Below, one piece after another: positions 15,632-15,982 of a stretch of DNA of 15,982 nt. The first letter of the stretch is position 1, and each line of letters begins with the position of its first letter. Where the stretch lies: positions 1 through 15,982 of the forward strand of contig JBHHZM010000067.1 in NCBI GenBank assembly GCA_046758065.1, written 5' to 3'. Both the position numbers and the translations under genes were made by a program. The DNA is from JBHHZM01 sp046758065 (GTDB lineage: Bacteria > Pseudomonadota > Alphaproteobacteria > JAAXGF01). The notes beneath the pieces are model-generated. The model saw only the letters and a list, made by a program, of their open reading frames with translations, was not told the origin of the DNA and searched no databases.

Positions 15632-15982
15632 CGGGGCATTGGGGTTTCTTGCGAGTCGATACGCCGCTGGGTGGCGCGATTCGGTCCAGCCGATGCCGAG
15701 CGGCTCAGAAACCTACGTCTCGAAACGCACCTTCAATGGCGTCTCGACGAGATGTTTGTCTCGATCGGTGGCAGGCGCATGTATCTCTGGCGCGCGGTAG
15801 ATCAAGAAAGCGAACTGCTGGACGTTCTTGTTCACGCCAGACGAAATAAACCGGCCGCCCTGAAGCTCATGAAGAGACAAGGCTTTGCGCCTCGCACGCT
15901 CGTGACGGACGAGTCGGGGCCTTCGCTGCTGTCATTCGTGAACGCGGCATCACGGCTCGGCATCACAACGCCAAGGGGAAGA
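15632..15982 (+). pseudogene. 5'-truncated IS6-family transposase remnant
   Basis: From the codon after a TAA at 15629-15631 the frame is open to the window edge (117 codons) and reads as the middle of an IS6/IS240-type DDE transposase: RGIGVSCESIRRWVARFGP, then WRLDEMFVSIGGRRMYLWR, AVDQESELLDVLV, ARRNKPAALKLMKRQGFAP and LVTDE. The first two catalytic aspartates are present (D39 and D93 of the fragment); the third residue would lie beyond the window. The N-terminal 40-50 residues, with the DNA-binding helices, are missing, and no start codon or homologous sequence lies between the tRNA end and the TAA. After LVTDE the alignment to the family degrades. This is a decayed insertion sequence just downstream of tRNA-Ser. 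Confidence 0.82.

Overview
The window is a GC-rich (about two-thirds G+C by eye) bacterial chromosome segment. The gene families point to an alphaproteobacterium: a sphaeroides-type haem protein cluster, a proteobacterial aldehyde oxidoreductase operon, and an intergenic G/C-palindrome element of a kind common in that class. The assignment is an inference. Nearly all genes lie on the minus strand.

Left part (9-2430): an ALDH7-type aldehyde dehydrogenase, then a gap holding a short element of about 190 bp bounded by 15-bp inverted repeats (1638-1829), then a small unrecognised plus-strand gene (1871-2134).

Aldehyde oxidation operon (2179-6143, minus): aorA (four-cluster ferredoxin), aorB (tungsten aldehyde:ferredoxin oxidoreductase), aorC (FAD/NAD oxidoreductase) and aorD (MoaD/ThiS-like protein ending in Gly-Gly). 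The order matches the NAD-linked AOR of Aromatoleum. Aldehydes would be oxidised to acids at the tungsten centre, with electrons passing through AorA to the FAD of AorC and on to NAD+. An unrecognised 88-residue protein lies upstream on the same strand, and a 71-residue protein diverges from it behind a terminator-like hairpin.

Haem operon (6973-8984, minus): a cytochrome b561 fused to a dihaem cytochrome c domain, then SHP (a monohaem protein with a predicted Asn ligand), then a free dihaem cytochrome c (DHC). This is a membrane-to-periplasm electron chain ending on a ligand-binding haem protein. It carries two DHC modules, one tethered and one soluble.

Right part (9125-15982): a CPA1 Na+/H+ antiporter, then a 1605-residue secreted-type protein with the order FecR-like domain, RTX repeats, post-RTX module, seven FG-GAP repeats (a predicted seven-bladed propeller with about 210 residues inserted in the first blade), RTX repeats, post-RTX module. 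Beyond it are tRNA-Ser(CGA) on the plus strand and, about 30 bp past its 3' end, a 5'-truncated IS6-family transposase remnant that runs off the window.

The least ordinary items are the inserted domain and duplicated RTX modules of the giant protein, the doubled DHC arrangement in the SHP operon, and the pairing of a complete AOR operon with small unknown genes.
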